Assembly (NCBI GenBank): GCA_963170185.1
Contig: CAUJGS010000040.1
Location: forward strand, 1-64,000
Direction: 5' to 3'
Length of the DNA: 64,000 nucleotides
From: Bdellovibrionota bacterium
GTDB lineage: Bacteria > Bdellovibrionota > Bdellovibrionia > Bdellovibrionales > JAMPXM01
Shown here one piece after another: positions 54,802 through 64,000 of this stretch (position 1 is the first letter of the stretch; the number at the start of each line of letters is the position of its first letter). The position numbers and the translations under genes are program-made. The notes beneath the pieces were generated by a model, which had not been told where the DNA came from, ran no database searches, and saw nothing but the letters and a program-made list of their open reading frames with translations.

Positions 54802-55547
54802 TTCATCTCCTCGTCCGAACGGAACAAACCTTGAAGCTCTTGTACTTCGCTTGCGTGCTCCTTTGCGAACTCGAGAGAAAATCTCTGCTTAAAGCTTCGC
54901 TCGCCAACAAGCTTCGTTGTACGGTCTGCGATGACATTTGCGGGTCGTTTCGAAAACACGATCTGGCGCTGCCCAAGATACGCCGCTTCCGACATCGAGT
55001 GAGTAACAAAGACCACCGTCATCTGAAACCCGCGCCAGTAGCTAAGAAGATCATCTTGCAGATGAAATCTTGTCACTTCATCAAGCGCCGCAAAGGGCTC
55101 ATCCAGCAAAAGCAAATCCGGCTTCGTCACCAAGGCCCGAGCCAAGCTTGCGCGCATCTTCATGCCGCCAGAAAGCTCATGCGGCACTTTGTCGAGCGAC
55201 TCGCCCAAGCCCACAGAAACCAACGCCAACCGCGCTCGCTCTCGCAATTCTGAACCGCTTAAACCACCTTCTAGCTCGAGAGGCAGCATGACATTTTCAA
55301 GCGTCGTCCGCCACGGCAGCAGCTGTGGTTCCTGAAAAACATAAGAAACCCGAGCATCCGATGTTCGTACGCTACCTGTGTCGGGGGTCTCAAGACCCGC
55401 GATCATTCGCAAGAGGGTGGACTTGCCGCAGCCACTTGGTCCCAGCAAACACAGAAATTGCCCCTTGGGAATTCTCAAGTCCAACGACCGGACAACAACC
55501 CCGGTCTTGGGAAACGACTTCTGCGCGCGCTCGATCTCTACGAGCAC
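54798..55547 (-). CDS. ABC transporter ATP-binding protein
   Basis: LLGPSGCGKSTLLRMIAG, HELSGGMKMRASLARALVTKPDLLLLDEPFAALDE. Confidence 0.96.
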   Translation of the reverse strand: MLVEIERAQKSFPKTGVVVRSLDLRIPKGQFLCLLGPSGCGKSTLLRMIAGLETPDTGSVRTSDARVSYVFQEPQLLPWRTTLENVMLPLELEGGLSGSELRERARLALVSVGLGESLDKVPHELSGGMKMRASLARALVTKPDLLLLDEPFAALDEVTRFHLQDDLLSYWRGFQMTVVFVTHSMSEAAYLGQRQIVFSKRPANVIADRTTKLVGERSFKQRFSLEFAKEHASEVQELQGLFRSDEEMN

Positions 55548-56188
55548 GTCGCCGAATCCTTGCCCTTTTCGGGGGTCTTTTCTTGTAGGCGCGATTCAAT
55601 CAACTTCGTCACTTCGGCCGCCGACGGCTTCACCCGTGACTTAAACCGTCCCACCAGTTGTCCGTTGCGATCGATGACGAACTTTTCGAAATTCCAAGAA
55701 ACCGATCCCGTCATCTTCGGATTGGCATCCGTCGTAAGATAACGAAACACCGGCTGAATCGCGTCGCCCTTCACCGGGCCCTTTTCGAAAAGCGGGAACT
55801 TGGTGTTGAAGTTCGTTTCGCAAAAATCCTTGATGTCCTTGTTGCTGCCCGGCTCTTGCCCCAGGAAATCGTTCGACGGAAAGGCTAGAACCATGAACCC
55901 CTTGTCTTGATATTTCGCGTAAATGTCCTGCAGGTCTTTGTACTGCGAGGTGAAACCACAGCGAGACGCCGTGTTGACCACCATCAAAACCTTGCCCTTG
56001 TAATCCGCCAGTTTTACCGGAGAACCATCGATGCTCTTCACTTCGAAGTCGTAAAGTGACTTCTGTTTTTCCGTGCTCGCACCTTTGATCAGATCAGCAC
56101 CACAGGTCGCATCGCCAGCGGCTTGCGCTGTCGCGCTAAACAATGTTGCGGAAAGCATTAGAACCGAAATCTTTAAAAGACTCATCAT
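55538..56188 (-). CDS. Exported glutathione peroxidase
   Basis: VLMVVNTASRCGFTSQYKDLQ, VLAFPSNDFLGQEPGSNKDIKDFC, WNFEKFVIDRNGQLVGRF; signal peptide. Confidence 0.95.
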   Translation of the reverse strand: MMSLLKISVLMLSATLFSATAQAAGDATCGADLIKGASTEKQKSLYDFEVKSIDGSPVKLADYKGKVLMVVNTASRCGFTSQYKDLQDIYAKYQDKGFMVLAFPSNDFLGQEPGSNKDIKDFCETNFNTKFPLFEKGPVKGDAIQPVFRYLTTDANPKMTGSVSWNFEKFVIDRNGQLVGRFKSRVKPSAAEVTKLIESRLQEKTPEKGKDSATCS

Positions 56189-56234
56189 AGACCCCTTGTG
56201 TGGAGATCTATGAGTTTAGCAAAGCCAGATGGGA

Positions 56235-59042
56235 TTAAGGAAGTCTCTCGGCAGCATCGCGCAGGGCGCCGATCCACGGTTTAGAAAGTTTCGACCACTG
56301 GACCTGACGCTGGCTGGGCAGATGCGGTTTTAACGTTTCTCCAGCAACCAGCATCGCCACCAAGGCCTCCAGATTAGGAGCCTTCGTCGAACCCGGCTGG
56401 TCCGCATAGAATGCCAATTCCGGCTTAAAGAAGTTCACATTGGTCGCAGAGAAGATGTCTTGCGCCTCATGGCGATAAATCGCAGCCGAAATTGCTTCCG
56501 ATGCATCCAACAGAGCCCGGATCACCAAAGCTTGTTCGATCAAACGTGGTTCTCCGCGTGGCCCAACAGCGACGCCGCCCTGTGTGCGCACGTAGGTAGG
56601 TCGAACCAGACCATCAAGGCCACGCGCCTCTTTGGAAAGGAAGTTGGCGATTGCCATCACCAATAGTTTGATATCTTGGCGACCACCGGTGAATTGATCC
56701 AACGGCGAGACGCCGTCGGCATCACGCTCCAACAAGACACTTGATCTCGTGTTTTCGATATCGTCGACCGCCTTCAAAAACACCGTCAAAGCCGATAGGA
56801 ATCTCGCGACATCCGCGATTTTTGCTTCCGTCGCTCGCTCGCCGTTGACGATATCAAATACGACGGCCATCGTTTCTTGCTCCGCTGGCGCCACGGCCGA
56901 GGGCGTAGGAACTCGAGGCGCTTCACCGGAAATCGCTCCCGACAGCTCGACCTGGGGCGAAAGCGACTCGTTGGCCCAGCGAATGCGTTTCTGCGGACTG
57001 ATTAGGCCGATACTAGAAGACTTCTTCGTCGCGTTCTGCAAAATAATCGCGGCATTGCCGATCGCCGCGGCGAAGAAGAGATCTTTCGGGAAAAGCTTTT
57101 GGTCGACTGCCTCGCGCGGGAGATCGGGAACGAAGTCGGCCAGTACGATGGAACCAAGCGTCTCGTCAAACTTGGTCGACTTCCAGTCCTTCAGCTGAAT
57201 AGCAAGCCGACTTAAACCTCGGATCATGTCCGCCTGCCCACCGACACTGACCGAGAGCTTCGTCGGAATCGTCGACGTCATCACGGCATCTGCGCGCGAG
57301 GTTTTACCAAGCTGAACGCTGTCGGGGACGGCAAACGACACCGGAGATCCCGACATCGTGCGAAGATTAAACCGACTGCGCGAAGACATGTCGCGGTCGA
57401 TGGAAACCGACAAGGCGTCAAACGACTTCGAGGCCTCCGTTTTAAATCCACCCACGACGAGAACTTTGTTGATCTGCTCAAACAGCGTTCGAGACAGGCT
57501 TTGATGCAGGCGAATCGGGTTTAAGCCCTGATTGGCGAGATACGGCTCAAGATGATTCTCCAACTGATCAACAGCCAGCGAGAGCCCAGCCCCGATCGCT
57601 CCAGCTCCAGTCACAAACCGCGAATTATTGGAAGTCGGCGTCTCAGCCGACGCCGAGATTCCGCTGTCTTCAAAGTCGATGCTCACGCGCAGACGAGTTG
57701 GTTCAACACCGTAAAAGGTCGCCTTTTCACGAATACCAAGCTTCGCGACCGCCATGCGATCCATGGCAACCCGCAAATAAGCACCGTAGTCTTGTGAAAT
57801 CTTCGTGATATTGCTCTTCTGACGACGAAGTTCACCGACGATCATGTTGCCGACTTCTTCGTGAAGTTTTGGCAAAAACGCCGTCGCCTGACTTTCAAGC
57901 TCACCGCGAATCGACGCCTGCGCCGCCTCGACGAGCTTGTTGCGAAGCTTGCGAACGCCATACTCTTCAAGCTGCGGCAGAATAAAAATCTCGCGCTTTA
58001 AAACGGTCAGGATTCCGCAACCTCGCTTCAGGCAATCAAGGTCTTCCACCGATTGGTCTTTAAAGAAATCGTAAAGCTCTTTGGAAACCGGTTTGAATTC
58101 TTGATCCCGTGTTTCGGGCGAAGCAGCTAGCCAGAAATCGATGAGCACCGAAAGCGCACGTTTGGCGGAGTTGATTCGCTCAGCGTCGCGCGGTAGCCGC
58201 TCGGCAAGATCCAACTGCTTGTTCAAGTCCGGACCAAGATCGATGTCCTCGGCCTTCAGGATTTCACGAATGCGCCGAACGAAGTCGTAAACCTTTGGTT
58301 CGTTGTACGCGAGCGCCGCCTGCGCGCGAATTCTCCCAATCTTGGGTCCAAAGTTGATGCGCAACTCATCGACAATTTGTTTTCGCACTTGTGGGTCGGC
58401 GTTGCTGGTTTCGACATCATGAACAAAGTCGACCAAGAACTTTTCAATACGACCGACGAGATCGACCAACGAAACCTGCGCCGTCGGCCACTGCGTCTGC
58501 GCGTTGCGAGACTTTAACAAATCCATGATGATCGGCTCTTGGGCCGTCAACATGTCGACACCTTCTTGAATCGAGGCTTCGGTATCCGAGCGCGTCTCGC
58601 CGATCGCCGCCGACACATACGGCGAACTCGCGATCGTGTGCGACCACGGAGTCGAAGTTTTCATCACGGCTTCGCGCATCTTTAAAGAAACTCGTGCGAT
58701 CTCAGGAGCGCGAACTTGGCGTGCAAGCCAGCTTAAGTCTTCCGCCGCGCGATACCACGTCGCAGTTTCAACCGCTCCTCGCCATTTGAAGCTGGAAGCC
58801 GAAGGCATCTGGTTAATCGAGATTTCGTCGACCGCGATATCACCGTCAGTTCGCGTCGGACCGAAGTCCATCTTCGCCTGTTTAAACTCGCGCGCCACCG
58901 GTTCGGGCGAACACCCAACCAATCCCACCAACACCAAAAGCACCGCGGTACATGAGATCGGTCGAGCCAAGGGCGAGACCAAGCTTCTGAAGCGCTTGCG
59001 CGAAGAAGCGATACTAAAAGAATAGCTGAAGCCAGAGTTCAT
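56235..59042 (-). CDS. Large hypothetical lipoprotein
   Basis: M41 start MNSGFSYSF...LLVLVGLVGCSPEP lipobox; about 935 aa with no recognised domain. Confidence 0.8.
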   Translation of the reverse strand: MNSGFSYSFSIASSRKRFRSLVSPLARPISCTAVLLVLVGLVGCSPEPVAREFKQAKMDFGPTRTDGDIAVDEISINQMPSASSFKWRGAVETATWYRAAEDLSWLARQVRAPEIARVSLKMREAVMKTSTPWSHTIASSPYVSAAIGETRSDTEASIQEGVDMLTAQEPIIMDLLKSRNAQTQWPTAQVSLVDLVGRIEKFLVDFVHDVETSNADPQVRKQIVDELRINFGPKIGRIRAQAALAYNEPKVYDFVRRIREILKAEDIDLGPDLNKQLDLAERLPRDAERINSAKRALSVLIDFWLAASPETRDQEFKPVSKELYDFFKDQSVEDLDCLKRGCGILTVLKREIFILPQLEEYGVRKLRNKLVEAAQASIRGELESQATAFLPKLHEEVGNMIVGELRRQKSNITKISQDYGAYLRVAMDRMAVAKLGIREKATFYGVEPTRLRVSIDFEDSGISASAETPTSNNSRFVTGAGAIGAGLSLAVDQLENHLEPYLANQGLNPIRLHQSLSRTLFEQINKVLVVGGFKTEASKSFDALSVSIDRDMSSRSRFNLRTMSGSPVSFAVPDSVQLGKTSRADAVMTSTIPTKLSVSVGGQADMIRGLSRLAIQLKDWKSTKFDETLGSIVLADFVPDLPREAVDQKLFPKDLFFAAAIGNAAIILQNATKKSSSIGLISPQKRIRWANESLSPQVELSGAISGEAPRVPTPSAVAPAEQETMAVVFDIVNGERATEAKIADVARFLSALTVFLKAVDDIENTRSSVLLERDADGVSPLDQFTGGRQDIKLLVMAIANFLSKEARGLDGLVRPTYVRTQGGVAVGPRGEPRLIEQALVIRALLDASEAISAAIYRHEAQDIFSATNVNFFKPELAFYADQPGSTKAPNLEALVAMLVAGETLKPHLPSQRQVQWSKLSKPWIGALRDAAERLP

Positions 59043-60267
59043 GCACCGCCATCCTTTCTGTGTTGCGACCGCTGAAGTTATCCGAGAACTCGTAAGCAAT
59101 GATCGACGGGAGCATCGCTTGGCCCGCGAAGAAAGATTCGATCGTCGAATACGAAATACCAAACCGTGCGCGATCCGATGAGCTTTCCAGTTGATTGGAA
59201 ATCAAATCGTACCGCACGGGCGCCGAGCCCGAATAAGAGTCCGCGCCCTTGCGCGTGAACTCCCAGCCGATACCGATGTCGAGTCCGCGACTCACGCTAT
59301 AGGTCACGCTACCACCGCCGAAGATCGCGTCGCCGGGACGACGATTGACTGTCATCTTGGTCTCTGGTCCCGGAAGCGTGTCGTCTTCGCGAGTTGGAAT
59401 ACGACGAGAAACTCGGTCCGGCAAGACGTAGCGGTAACCGACTTTCGCCGCCAGTTGCCACTTTCTTAGAGGGATATAATTTCCCAGCAGCTGATTCTCA
59501 ATCGCCGTATATCCAAACGCACCGAGATCCGCCAAATCATCCGGGTCGTCGCCCTCTCCCGTCGGAACCGAGAGCAAGGTTTTAAGCTGGGTCGAAAACT
59601 TCTCTTCCTTGTTCATCTGCACGAGGCTCACGATCTGAAGGTCGCCAAGCAAAGTCTCGTCGCGATCCACCAAGGGCTTATACCCCTTCTTCACAAGCGT
59701 CTCTTGCGCCACTATCGCGAGGTTCACGTTGAGCTGATCAAATGCCTCGTTCAGATCGGCGGACGCGTTTCCAACTTGAGCACGAACCGCGGCAAGGTTG
59801 GAACCGTGTTGCGACAGGTTCAAACGGTTTCGGTAGTTCACGATCGGAAGACCAAAACCCACCGTCCACTGCCGAGTGATTCCGCGCGCGTAAACCGGAG
59901 CCAAGTAACGAACCTCCGGAGTTGTATCGACCTTGAGAACTCCCAGCGAAAGCTGATCGCCAAGTCGTTGACTGCCGAATTGATTCAACACCGCCACCAG
60001 CTCGTTCACTCGCGGCTCAAATTGACGAAGCGTCGAAATATCGAACTCAACCGAGTTGATATCTCCAAGAGTCATGAGATCGCCGTTGGAGAGAAACTTC
60101 ATCCCAATGCCCGACACAACTCCCATACGCACCGATGGTGAGTTGATCGCCTCAGGAAGCACTTCGGTCGAGTCGATTGCCCGAGCTATTGAACTCGATA
60201 AGAGCGCGCAGCCAAAGACCGCCAGCGCAAACCGATTCGATGTGTTTTTAAACAATTCGAAGATCAT
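59014..60267 (-). CDS. Hypothetical outer-membrane protein (porin/transporter-like barrel)
   Basis: Signal peptide; beta-strand alternation; C-terminal MAVHELWLQLFF ending in aromatic residue. Confidence 0.75.
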   Translation of the reverse strand: MIFELFKNTSNRFALAVFGCALLSSSIARAIDSTEVLPEAINSPSVRMGVVSGIGMKFLSNGDLMTLGDINSVEFDISTLRQFEPRVNELVAVLNQFGSQRLGDQLSLGVLKVDTTPEVRYLAPVYARGITRQWTVGFGLPIVNYRNRLNLSQHGSNLAAVRAQVGNASADLNEAFDQLNVNLAIVAQETLVKKGYKPLVDRDETLLGDLQIVSLVQMNKEEKFSTQLKTLLSVPTGEGDDPDDLADLGAFGYTAIENQLLGNYIPLRKWQLAAKVGYRYVLPDRVSRRIPTREDDTLPGPETKMTVNRRPGDAIFGGGSVTYSVSRGLDIGIGWEFTRKGADSYSGSAPVRYDLISNQLESSSDRARFGISYSTIESFFAGQAMLPSIIAYEFSDNFSGRNTERMAVHELWLQLFF

Positions 60268-60440
60268 TTCTTCTTTGTTCCCCAGATCCGTTATTTCCGT
60301 CCGCCGGAGTTTGGACTATCGAGAAACGGGCCAAGCCGAGTGTTTCAAATCCGCCGGACACCGTATACCACCGATCGCTAAAAATCCCCAGTCATTCCAA
60401 GGGATTTCGCCCATATTTTTGAGTTCGTAGACTCGTCCCT

Positions 60441-61742
60441 TTGAATCTCTTGCCAAGTGTTTCATACCCGCCGCGGAACCGGGATGAGGCTTTCAAAGTC
60501 GGTGACACAGAAGGGCACTTCGCCGATGGTGTGCCAATGTCGCTCTCATGTTCCTACAGTCATCTATGCTCTGGCTGCGACTTGCTGTCTCTCTCGCGCA
60601 CCCAAGTCGAAGCAAGGCGCAGTAAAGCGCTCGCCGATCTCGGGCTTGCGCCTTCTCATATCAAAACTGTTTGGATCGGCGATGGCGGCCTCCGCAATCA
60701 TCTCGAGTTTACCTACGAACCGGGACACGAACAGAACCCAGCTCGCCTGGGGCTCCAAACCTCAGCCCGCCTGGGGCTCTACGAAAAATCCGGGCTCGTG
60801 CGATGGCGTAAAACATTGGACCTCGCCGGCTGTCCGCAACTGACGCCGGAACTTGAAGCTTGGCTGCAGGTGTTTCGTCGCGACCTTCCTCCTTTGACAA
60901 AAAAGGCCGGCATTCGCCTACGCGTCTCGCCCGAAGGACGCCGCGGGGTCTGGATCGACACGGCCAATGAGGAAATTCGAGATCTCTTGAACGAGGAAAA
61001 CTGGCTCGTGCGCCAACTCGCGCAAGGCACCGTCGTCGAAATTGGCCAGCGAAGAAAACGCGTCGTCGATGAAAAGTCCGAGGCTTCTACCGGCACACGA
61101 CGTCTTCGCCTGGCGGACCCGGTGCTTGAGCCTTGGTTCCAAACTTTGGACGGTCAGAAAATCTACGGCACCGTCGCAAGCTTCACGCAACCCGGCTGGA
61201 AAGCCGCTGCTGCTTTGACAAAAACCGTCCTACAAAAACTTCCTGACGTGGCGAGCACCGTTCTTGAGTTCGGCGCCGGAAGCGGCGGCTTCACGCTGCC
61301 CCTTCTCAAACGAAAGCATCGTGTTTTCGCTTTCGAATTCGACCGCTTGGCCGTGGCCGCTTTAAAAACGGGGCTCGAACAGCTCCCCCCCGAAGAGCGC
61401 GATCGACTGCAGGTGTTTGAAGGAGACTTCATCCAGTCCGATCGAGCCTGGAAAGCGGCACGTGAAAATCTCGGTCTTGCACCGACAGAATTTTCGGCGG
61501 CGACAGTCCTCGTGGATCCGCCGCGCAGTGGACTCGGAAAATTTCTTGAAACTCTGCTTGGGGACGAGGCGAATCTTCCCAAACACTGGATCTATGTCTC
61601 TTGTTATCCAGAGAGCTTTGCGCGCGATCTTAAGCGCCTAACCGAGCGCGGTTTTCTGCTCGAGGACCTCACTGTCGTCGAGCAGTTTCCCTATACGAAT
61701 CATTTCGAACTCGTCGCCTCAATTATTAAGAAACCAAACTGA
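60441..61742 (+). CDS. TrmA/RlmD-family SAM-dependent RNA (uracil-C5) methyltransferase
   Basis: CSYSHLCSGCDLL Fe-S-like cysteines, VLEFGAGSGGFTLPLLKR, VLVDPPRSGLGKFLETLLG, WIYVSCYPESFARDL. Confidence 0.9.
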   Translation: MNLLPSVSYPPRNRDEAFKVGDTEGHFADGVPMSLSCSYSHLCSGCDLLSLSRTQVEARRSKALADLGLAPSHIKTVWIGDGGLRNHLEFTYEPGHEQNPARLGLQTSARLGLYEKSGLVRWRKTLDLAGCPQLTPELEAWLQVFRRDLPPLTKKAGIRLRVSPEGRRGVWIDTANEEIRDLLNEENWLVRQLAQGTVVEIGQRRKRVVDEKSEASTGTRRLRLADPVLEPWFQTLDGQKIYGTVASFTQPGWKAAAALTKTVLQKLPDVASTVLEFGAGSGGFTLPLLKRKHRVFAFEFDRLAVAALKTGLEQLPPEERDRLQVFEGDFIQSDRAWKAARENLGLAPTEFSAATVLVDPPRSGLGKFLETLLGDEANLPKHWIYVSCYPESFARDLKRLTERGFLLEDLTVVEQFPYTNHFELVASIIKKPN

Positions 61743-62606
61743 GAGCCCTTCGCACACGCGGCGCAGATGGTTTTCAACATTCTCCAAACGCTTGAGCACC
61801 GGAGCCGACACGCCAGCCACGCGCGGATCGCGGCTTAGCCGTGGCGAAGCCGCATCCGGGCAATACTCGCCAGGAACAAAGAGGCGCTCCAGGCGTTGTT
61901 CGGTTTCAATTTCCGCGAAAACTTTCGCTAGGGCGCGCTCGGAAAGACGCCCGTTTGCAAACTGCACGACCGCGATGTCCGCCGCCGAATCAAACGCAAA
62001 CGTTTCACCCGCGTTAACGGCCTGACCACTGACACGACGAATGAAGACCTGCGTGTTCATCTTGCGAAGGTCGGCGACATTTTTCTTTGCAAACATATAA
62101 GCGGCGTGGTCGTGTTCGGTGTCGTCGCCGATCATCAAAATGTCCGCCTCGTCCAAAGACTGTTGATCAAGAAGCTTTGCGATCTCGTCCGATTTAAAAT
62201 CGTAGGTTTCTTTACCGATCGGGCGCGTAGCCAAAAAACCTGGATCCGGAAAACGAAACTCCGACAGAAAATTCCAGACCGAAAAACCGAGAATAAATGG
62301 TGTTCCCGAAACCACGGCAAACCCATGATCACGACCTTGTTGATTCGCTTGATCGAGTAGCGAATGATAAAGCGTCGACATTCCAGCAAACGCGACGGGG
62401 TCTTGGAAAAAGCGAATGACTTTTCCGATCGGGTCTAAGATGTGCGAAACCTTGATGGTGTCATCGACATCCGTCACGATCACAAACGCCGACTTTGTCG
62501 ACGGCGCCTGAGGCTCCGACAAAGCCAAGGCATTTGGCGTGGCGCAGCCCAAGCCAACAACCAAATGCAGCTGCACAACGAATAGAATGCGAAGCGAGTA
62601 TTTCAT
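61719..62606 (-). CDS. App1-type phosphatase domain (DUF2183) secreted protein
   Basis: FVIVTDVDDTIKVSHILDPIGKVIRFFQDP, FRFPDPGFLATRPIGKETYDFKSDEIAKLL, ILMIGDDTEHDHAAY; hydrophobic N-terminus with LGCATP. Confidence 0.85.
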   Translation of the reverse strand: MKYSLRILFVVQLHLVVGLGCATPNALALSEPQAPSTKSAFVIVTDVDDTIKVSHILDPIGKVIRFFQDPVAFAGMSTLYHSLLDQANQQGRDHGFAVVSGTPFILGFSVWNFLSEFRFPDPGFLATRPIGKETYDFKSDEIAKLLDQQSLDEADILMIGDDTEHDHAAYMFAKKNVADLRKMNTQVFIRRVSGQAVNAGETFAFDSAADIAVVQFANGRLSERALAKVFAEIETEQRLERLFVPGEYCPDAASPRLSRDPRVAGVSAPVLKRLENVENHLRRVCEGLSVWFLNN

Positions 62607-62709
62607 GAATCCCCCCTTCCCATTTTCTAACGTTGCCTTTCTCAGCGAGCCTATCGCAAACTGACGCTCTCCTTGGGACCCGGTAGAATATTCTTGGAGG
62701 TTTGTTCTC

Positions 62710-63870
62710 GTGGAGCCGATGCCTGCTTTGGTCGTGCAGACACTTCAAAAAGAGATCGCCGCCGCTCCGCAGTTCAGATCGCTTTTTGCGAATCTCGGTG
62801 GACATCAACACACTCTAGGTGGCTACTTTCTGCCGCAACCAAGATCTTTGCGGGCTCTAGGAAACAGCGCTCCCAAACCCGAAGACGTCGTTCACTTGAA
62901 AACTCACGACGGCGATCTGCTTGTGGGAGTGCGACACACGCCGGTCGGTGAACCCCAAGGTGTGCTGCACGTGTTCCACGGACTGGCCGGTTCATCGAAT
63001 TCGACATACATGCCTAGAATTGCGGAAACCGCGACACGGCTTGGACTCATCACCATCTTATGGAATCACCGCGGCTGCGGCCCTGGGCGCAAACTCGCCA
63101 AACGCCCCTATCACTCGGGACGAAGCGACGACCTCGGCCGCGCCGTCGAGTACGGCCGCGAACATCACCCGCATCTCAAGCAGATTTTGTTGGGCTACAG
63201 CCTAAGCGCCAATGCCGCTGTTTTGTTGGCCGCGGGTGTGATTCCCGCACAAAGCGAAAGCCCCCTCTCTGCAAGCGAATGGAAACGCCTTGCAAACGCG
63301 TCTCAGCCCGACCTCTGCATCGCCATCAATCCGCCCCTTGATCTCAAACAAAGCGCTCTTCGCCTTAGCCACGGCCCAGCCAAACTATATGGACAGCGCT
63401 TTATCGTGGATCTCCTAGAGTGCTTGCATGATCGCGCAGGCGAACCTGAGGCCGATCAGGCCTTGCGCCAACTCGACAAACATTTTGCGACCTTCCGTTT
63501 TTCCGTTATCGACTTCGATGCCGCCTACACCGGTTTTGCCGGAGGCTTTAAGGACCATCTCGACTACTACAATCGCGCATCATGTGGGCGCTATCTCACG
63601 CGATCAGAAATACCTCTTGTGGTTTTGACCAGCGAGGACGACCCTATTACACGCGGGCTTTCCGATCTCGAAACACCTCTTTCGTCAGGTCCGACGCCGA
63701 ACCTGCTTGCACTGGACTTGCAAACGGCGGGCGGTCACATGGGGTACATCGATCTCAGTTCCGTGCGCGCGACTTGGGACGACAAGCAAGACCGCTGGAT
63801 GGAAGAGCGCATTGCTCTTTATTTGAAGTCGTACTTGAAACTACTGGCGGCTTCGCCGGAAAGGACGTGA
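62710..63870 (+). CDS. Alpha/beta hydrolase, YheT-like
   Basis: GVLHVFHGLAGSSNSTYMPRIAETATRLGLITILWNHRGCGPG, ILLGYSLSANAAVLLA. Confidence 0.9.
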   Translation: MEPMPALVVQTLQKEIAAAPQFRSLFANLGGHQHTLGGYFLPQPRSLRALGNSAPKPEDVVHLKTHDGDLLVGVRHTPVGEPQGVLHVFHGLAGSSNSTYMPRIAETATRLGLITILWNHRGCGPGRKLAKRPYHSGRSDDLGRAVEYGREHHPHLKQILLGYSLSANAAVLLAAGVIPAQSESPLSASEWKRLANASQPDLCIAINPPLDLKQSALRLSHGPAKLYGQRFIVDLLECLHDRAGEPEADQALRQLDKHFATFRFSVIDFDAAYTGFAGGFKDHLDYYNRASCGRYLTRSEIPLVVLTSEDDPITRGLSDLETPLSSGPTPNLLALDLQTAGGHMGYIDLSSVRATWDDKQDRWMEERIALYLKSYLKLLAASPERT

Positions 63871-63874
63871 AACT

Positions 63875-64000
63875 TTGGCTTTTCGAACGATTCTACTTCT
63901 CGCGTTCTTGGCATGCTTGGTCTGCACCGGGTGCAAGCCAACCTCCATCTGGCAAACACAGCCTGGGCCCAGTGACGGTCTCTTTTTGGAAGGCCGCCTT
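63875..64000 (+). CDS. Start of a lipoprotein (3' end beyond window)
   Basis: TTG start; LAFRTILLLAFLACLVCTGCKPTSIWQTQPGPSDGLFLEGRL, lipobox CTGC, open to window end. Confidence 0.6.
   Translation, partial: MAFRTILLLAFLACLVCTGCKPTSIWQTQPGPSDGLFLEGRL

Noticed and set aside
60736-60780. Short tandem repeat (gctcgcctggggctc / gcccgcctggggctc) in the methyltransferase gene
   Set aside because: Imperfect, within coding sequence and encodes RLGLQTSARLGLYEK; probably ordinary sequence similarity.

Overview
64 kb of accessory-light, gene-dense bacterial chromosome with moderately high GC. Many secreted and lipoprotein-type products, two TolR-like proteins with a TolQ and an FHA/AgmX-type protein, and overall gene style suggest a Bdellovibrionota/Deltaproteobacteria-like Gram-negative; this taxonomic guess is inference only. 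I find about 50 credible CDSs. No rRNA, tRNA, CRISPR array, phage or transposase was recognised. Both window edges cut a gene: an EF-hand lipoprotein on the minus strand (left, absent from the ORF track because it is partial) and a lipoprotein start on the plus strand (right). The observations I would follow up first are: (1) a secreted protein-arginine deiminase (PAD)-like protein at 20742-22418 with recognisable catalytic-site motifs, overlapping a small secreted partner by 4 bp; (2) a perfect 11-bp-arm hairpin whose 3' arm (in mRNA sense) contains the selO start codon; (3) an N-terminally truncated bile-acid:Na+ symporter fragment lying in frame immediately after the stop codon of sthA; (4) a TolQ-TolR-TolR-FHA/AgmX gene block headed by a two-GYF/PilZ protein; (5) a 30-bp direct repeat flanking a perfect hairpin at 36754-36852; (6) uncharacterised large lipoprotein/outer-membrane protein pair at 56235-60267. 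All family calls are by eye from motifs, without database searches.
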